Below are positions 59,301-64,000 of a stretch of 64,000 nucleotides of DNA, in pieces. Source of the DNA: Onchocerca volvulus. Its lineage: Eukaryota > Nematoda > Chromadorea > Rhabditida > Onchocercidae. The translations under genes and the position numbers were made by a program. Under the pieces are notes generated by a model that was given only the letters and a program-made list of their open reading frames with translations, did not search any database and was not told the origin of the DNA. The stretch spans positions 9,845,459 through 9,909,458 of the forward strand of contig HG738137.1 in assembly GCA_000499405.2 (NCBI GenBank). Direction: 5' to 3'. Numbering within the stretch: the stretch's first letter is position 1; the number at the start of each line of letters is the position of its first letter.

Positions 59301-60954
59301 TCTGTTCCTCCTGTCTGACAAGATACTCTCTTCAATGTCTCACTTCTTCTCCGTTTCAAATGTTGTCCTTTGCAAAGTTGCGAATTTAAACTTTCACTCT
59401 CTTCTTTATCTTCCATTACCTGCATCTATTCAGGAGCTCATGGAGAAAAGGGGGAAGGAAGAGTGAGAGGATGGGGATGTATCTATGAAATGTGCTGAAA
59501 GGGGATGAGAAAGTATGCCCCGCCTTGATGATTCCCACTTACTCGCCTGATGACTGAGCAGGCAGGCAGGCAGGCATAAAAACTAACTGGCAAGGGGAGG
59601 GTCATGCCAACAGCCGAGCATAAGGATTGCTGCTGCTGCTGCTGCTGCTGCTGTGGGTAGTTTTTCCCTGCTGGAGGTCCCCAACTTGTCGCTTTAACTG
59701 CTTGCACGGGTTGACTACCTCTGACATTTTCTTTGTGCGTGCGTGCGTGCATATGCAAGTCGTCGTCGCCATCAGAAAAGGATGATTTGGCCATGCACTG
59801 AAGATGACTTTATTTGAATTTGCAACTCCTCTATCCATCCATCCCTTTGCCTTTAACCTTCGTTCACTTGACCTTCTGTGTTTCGATTTTACACATCGCT
59901 CCTTCTTCAATCTATCCAATCATCTGTCCCATCGACAACAAATACAGCTGTTTCCGTTTAATTGCCACGCTGTGACCTTATACCTTTCTTATTCCTTCTC
60001 TCCTGCTCCCTTCCTTTTCCTAACTCTTCATTGCATCTTAGGCTTAGACAAAAAATTTGTACTGCAAGCAAGCTGTACCTTCATTTTTATCCTCCCATTA
60101 CTGCTTTACAGTTCCAGCTTTATTTCCCTTTTCCCCGTATTGATATAGCACAGGATGACAGTAATCTTCTCTTCCTCTTCCTCCTCCCAGTATCGCACAC
60201 ATCTTTGTCAACCGAGCAGCTGGGGCAAGGTTTCCTACTCCGATCAAGTCCATACTCTTCCTCCAACCTCTCAGCTTTGCACCATCGCCATCATTATAAC
60301 CCAATAGTCATTGCCACACACACATAACCTTCTCTTCGTTTTATTTGAGCGCGATAGATGGTTAATAACTATTCGTCTCTTGCGTTCCGTTATTGCTGCG
60401 ATTATCGTCGTATATTACTGCGGCTGCTACTACCACTAATGCTGCTGCTATTACCTTGGATTTGTCCATTGCAATTATCACTTTGATATTGTTCATTAGC
60501 TATAACTCAGTTGATGAGATATCCTCATTTGACAAATTGCGCTTTTTTTTTTTTTCAACCATTTCTTTTCAACCATTTCATTTTATCATTTCTTGATTTC
60601 AAAACCTTATGCTGCTCATTTTATTCTTTACTATATTCAATTGAATTCTTATTTTGTTTAACTTGATATCTGGCGTTGTATATCTGTTGAAATAATACCT
60701 ATCATTATTACTCTTCCTCTTCTATCTCGAGCCAGTTTGTTTCATTTATAATCTCCTTCTGGCTTATAGATTTGTTTATGAGATTTGTAAGTAGAGATGA
60801 GTAAATAGTAACTACCTATGTCCCTTATTATTTAGCGTCAAGTCTTTCAGGAAGCTTACAAAATGTGATTTGTCCTACACTGTTTGGTCATTGTTATGGC
60901 CCATCTGAATATTCGCAATTCATTAGTGATGACCAACGTGTGGAATCGCTAATG
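50350..60954 (+). CDS. PPP4R1: PPP4R1-like protein phosphatase 4 regulatory subunit, N-terminal part
   Basis: Six exons, join(50350..50386, 50556..50634, 51100..51215, 51835..51974, 56731..56791, 60836..60954), give 184 codons with perfect phase joins and an open end, so the gene continues past the last exon. Recognisable pieces are EVLHYDNFLLYARSENP, MLVEQIPSLYAEF, VFPIILANALEHSTDD, VRKSAVGAIDTLVEQ and NVICPTLFGHCYGP. They follow the order of the N-terminal HEAT repeats of PPP4R1 (LMEQVPH, LLPIVVRYLADQNNQVRKTS). PPP4R1 scaffolds the PP4 catalytic subunit and directs it to substrates. Introns 4 and 5 are 4.8 and 4.0 kb, far longer than others in the window. I could not find the next exon between 60955 and 64000. 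The family call is by pattern and is less certain than for other genes. Confidence 0.7.
51975..56730. other. Long intron 4 of the PPP4R1-like gene
   Basis: 4.8 kb without a supported exon. It is AT-rich with T runs, and contains a small multi-hairpin element at 53820-53862. The open frames in it are short and unremarkable. Confidence 0.5.
53820..53862. ncRNA. Candidate small multi-hairpin RNA element
   Basis: The 6-bp outer stem CGCATC (53820-53825) with GATGCG (53857-53862) encloses two adjacent hairpins: CCC-GAGA-GGG, whose loop is a GNRA tetraloop, and TCCC-TGC-GGGA. It is strongly GC-rich in an AT-rich intron. The match to any known RNA family is unknown, and the element may be chance. 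Confidence 0.3.
58112..58138. repeat. (CAG)n-like tract
   Basis: GCAGCAGCAGCAGCGGCAG followed by TAACAGCAG; a short imperfect triplet repeat in intron 5 of the PPP4R1-like gene. Confidence 0.75.
59093..59115. repeat. (GAGGGA)n tract
   Basis: About four units of GAGGGA, purine-only, in intron 5 of the PPP4R1-like gene. Confidence 0.75.
59557..59575. repeat. (GCAG)n microsatellite
   Basis: GCAGGCAGGCAGGCAGGCA: four and a half tetranucleotide units, about 50 bases from a CTG repeat. Confidence 0.85.
59628..59653. repeat. (TGC)n triplet repeat, about nine units
   Basis: 26 bases of uninterrupted CTG/CAG repeat. On the minus strand one frame reads nine glutamines within a 103-codon open frame; I do not consider that frame a supported gene. 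Confidence 0.9.
59735..59750. repeat. (GTGC)n microsatellite
   Basis: TGCGTGCGTGCGTGC; four tetranucleotide units in the same repeat-rich part of intron 5. Confidence 0.85.
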
Positions 60955-63900
60955 GTTAGTTTTTCACTTATCACTGCTGCTATTTTTTCCCTTTTACATA
61001 AAGTGAAGAAGTTTAATGGGATGGCATGTTGAGAATAGAATCTAATATCCTCAAACATTTCCTATTCTCTCATCGTTCATTCATTTTCCTGTGCTTTTGT
61101 TTTCAATCTCTCTTATATCTCATGAAGTCGTTCAGAAATTGTATTTCAAATACCGAGCATCATATCATCAAAAGAATAATATCCAGAATTGTTTGAAATC
61201 TTCGGATTTCATTGATTAATAATTGGCTTATCTACATTAATCAGAATTTCTTATCAGTTTACTTAGCTCAGATTATTTCTAGAACCATTCACGCTGTTAA
61301 TGGCACTTTTTGGAATATTTTAATAGCTATATAGTGATAATGCCTGCTAAGACATGTTTTATTAAAAAATCTGTAAACGATTCTGGATAATTTTCTTTTT
61401 CCCGCTGCCCGATGTTTGTTTTAGATCATTTCATGAAGTATGATGAAGCGATTTTCTTGTTAGATGTGGATTTTGTGAATTAATTGTGGATTTCACCATT
61501 TTCTGGTATTATTTTCTTTGGTGGAGAAAATGATTCGACACGTATCTCGCGTCTTTCTCGTGTTTATAAATGCATGCTAATTGAGATATTTAGATGTGTA
61601 AAGAAAAGTGTTAGCTGTACGAGAAAGTTAGAGTCCACTTTTGATATATGAAATTTTTTTTTTTTTTCCTCGGCGGTATTGTTTTACAAGTTCCTGAAGC
61701 ACCTAATCAAATTACACTTCTTTTCTAGTTTCATTGCTTCCAAGTACTTCATGTTTATTCGTGACTGAGAAGGATTATTTCTGCTCCTCCAAACACATTT
61801 GCTGGACAAAAATACGTTTTAAGATTCAGGCGGATATCTAGGAAGTGGCGAAATGAAGTAAATAGTGCTAGGATTTTGTTTCAAGTTTAATTTAATCCCA
61901 AGGAGTGTAGTTTGGTAGTGCGCATACCGGAAGAAACAATTCATACCTTCTGGAGCATGCTGTGTGTCGGTGGTGAAAGACATGGGTAGTGAGACGTTAG
62001 TATTTGAAGGTCGTATCACTATTCTGTTTTTCGCCTCGTATCACGGCGACGCCCCCTTCTTGTAATTATCATATTCATCCTCTCGCCACCATATAATAAA
62101 TTCGTCCAAATTAGTTCGGTCGACAATTCGCAATTTTTGGCAAGTTGACTATTAATGTGGATCTGTTTGTGAATTAATATCAATGGGAGCTTATTTTGGT
62201 TGCAGAAATTGTCAATACTAACGCTGTATGCTGTTAATACAGTCATGTTATGCTAGTTTTTGCTGTTATCAGTGGTGATACCATTGTTTTCGCAGTTATT
62301 ATATGTAGGTGAGTCAATAGAAATTATAAATTCCTTTTTTGTTATTTTTTATTGTGTGCGTTGTTTTTTAGCTGCGCAATAAGTGAAGTAATCCACTGCT
62401 GAAATTTATCTTCTTTTTGGATGAATGATTTCAGATTATTGTTTTGTATTTGGAATTGTTTTAGTATTTACTATTTGACATTATCTAATCAGACAAATAT
62501 TAATTTTGAATCAAAATCGTGGCATATTGATCACGTTGAGAAGGGTAATTCTGTATTTTGTGGCACAGTGTGAAATAGGCCTTTTGCCTTCATTCGTTTT
62601 ACTTGCTACTGAAACCGACACGATCTGCAAATGTGTTAGTGAAAAATAGGCTAAAATTTTGGAAAAGTTTCCTATATCCGATGGAGCCTATTATTTTCGA
62701 ATAATTAGAAACATGTGGTTAAGTAAGGACAGGTTGAAGCTACTGCAATAATTTGTCAATTAGGCATACCTTAATCATAATCAGAGAGCCAACAAATGCT
62801 TCTAAAATAGCTTAGATTGAAATATTCTGCAAAATCAAACTTATTATGCATGAAATAATTTCTGCTAGCCGGCTTAATGCGATTTGATCCAAGTAGAATG
62901 CAAAACATTGATGGTAGGAAGACCAAAAAATCTTGGACAACCTAATCAAGACTGTGTTTGTTTTGTAAAAAAGATCCAGTTTAAGGAGGAACAATTCACG
63001 AACGATACTTAGTAAGCGAACGTAGCGACACTTCTCTTCATCTCTTTTTTTGCTGTGGAATCCTCTGATATTTTTTTCTATATCTAGCTTTATGTAAGAG
63101 AATCTGAAGAGTAATTAATAATAGTTAATAGAATATCATTCGTAATGATTCCTTATTAATAGCGTTGATAGTACTGATGGCAGTAATGGTAATGATAATT
63201 GTATTGCGAAAATGACAATAAAAGTTGTGATATGAAGTTGGAAAAATGTCAATAATTGTTAATGACAATGACAATTGCTAGAGTCCGGATAATCTGATTA
63301 TGATTATGATGATAATCTTGATGATCACACGATGATGGTGATAGCTAATTCTTAATCCCTCTCCTATTCTTTTTTTCATGTTCTTTTTTCTGGTAGCGAT
63401 GAATCTGTGTTTGGGGAAAATGTAATTCATCTCCAGCGATTGCCTATTTGGTAGGGAAATAATGTATAATCTTAATGTGAAGGTCTGTTCTTTTTTTCTT
63501 CATTTCTATCGTATTGTTAGGTATTTATTTAGGTTAGAGACAAAGTAGTAGCAACAGATGGGAATATTGCCATTTGGTTTTTGAGTGCCGATACGATGAT
63601 GATCATAATGTGATGATAGGATGGGATGCGATCGCTAACAATATGCATGTAGATATGCCAGTATAGTACAGGGGAGACAAGGAAACAAGAACATTCTCTT
63701 TACCGTTTTGAAGACTGTCATATGCAGGAAATAGGTATTCGGTCTGGTAAGCATGGATGATGAGTAAATAGTAGTATAAAGAGAGGGAGAAAAAAGGAAG
63801 AAAGCTTCCTGATAGGAGAATAAGAAATGAAGTTCTTACCTTTGCTTTGCCCAATCATCATCATCATTATCAGCAAACTATCATATAGCTGCTTAAGAGA

Positions 63901-64000
63901 AGATTTAAGGGTGGGATTGAAAAGGGAACGACAGGTGTCCCTGAAACAAATGGCGGCCCATTTCCCTCCTCTGTCGTCGTCAGCTCCATTTCTCTTAGTG
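60955..64000. other. Probable further intron of the PPP4R1-like gene
   Basis: No exon continuing the HEAT-repeat protein could be found to the window edge. The region contains GAT-rich low-complexity sequence around 63160-63350. Near 63953 there is CAAATGGCGGCC, which resembles a YY1-type site, so another promoter may lie at the right edge. Confidence 0.4.

Larger units (their letters stand above)
56792..60835. other. Long intron 5 of the PPP4R1-like gene
   Basis: 4.0 kb without a supported coding exon. Its second half (about 58100-60480) is unusually rich in simple triplet and tetranucleotide repeats and less AT-rich than the rest of the window. It could contain an alternative promoter, but no transcription evidence is visible. 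Confidence 0.5.

Noticed and set aside
59483..59919. Minus-strand frames with a nine-glutamine or serine run
   Set aside because: The runs come from the CTG microsatellite and the His/Ala/Arg run from the GTGC repeat; no conserved domain or splice partner was seen.

Overview
The window is nuclear DNA from a nematode, most likely a spirurid/filarial worm. It is very AT-rich, every recognisable gene is split by GT-AG introns of about 70 bp to 5 kb, and the proteins match nematode and animal orthologues (RPS10, HSF-1, CDKAL1, GOLPH3). Several first coding exons start just after a pyrimidine-AG site, as expected for spliced-leader trans-splicing. The filarial placement is an inference from base composition and intron size. 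I built the gene models by hand by joining exons at splice sites that keep the frame. All introns are GT-AG, and each full model adds up to a whole number of codons.

Layout: 34-277 (-) first exon of an unidentified gene running off the left edge; 557-1439 (-) ribosomal protein S10; 3689-7806 (-) GOLPH3, the Golgi PI4P effector; 9198-10829 (+) ARFRP1-like Golgi GTPase, head-to-head with GOLPH3; 11863-12824 (-) Nudix hydrolase of the diphosphoinositol-polyphosphate type; 14763-19376 (-) CDKAL1 tRNA methylthiotransferase; 21088-27865 (-) ARHGAP39/Vilse-type WW-WW-MyTH4-RhoGAP protein with unresolved 5' end; 30346-33974 (+) CASC3/Barentsz exon-junction-complex subunit; 34287-37603 (-) heat-shock factor HSF-1; 39237-42397 (-) PRPP-synthetase-associated protein; 42.4-50.3 kb a gene-poor AT-rich stretch; 50350->60954 (+) the 5' part of a PPP4R1-like phosphatase-4 regulatory subunit with two multi-kilobase introns, whose remaining exons lie beyond the window or were not recognised.

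The genes are mostly conserved housekeeping functions: translation (RPS10, CDKAL1), Golgi traffic (GOLPH3, ARFRP1), mRNA handling (CASC3), stress transcription (HSF-1), nucleotide and inositol phosphate metabolism (PRPSAP, Nudix), Rho and PP4 signalling. I see no operon-like metabolic pathway and no clearly new multi-gene system.

The non-coding structure is more unusual: a 244-bp fold-back and a duplicated ~200-bp segment between ARHGAP39 and CASC3, a 122-bp nested inverted repeat with terminal arms in a CASC3 intron, an LTR-like block with 24-bp-periodic palindromes in a CDKAL1 intron, an exact 38-bp tandem duplication, a small multi-hairpin element in a PPP4R1 intron, and very long homopolymers. 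At protein level, the altered glycine motif in CDKAL1 and the eroded phosphoribosyl-site motif of the PRPSAP protein deserve a check.
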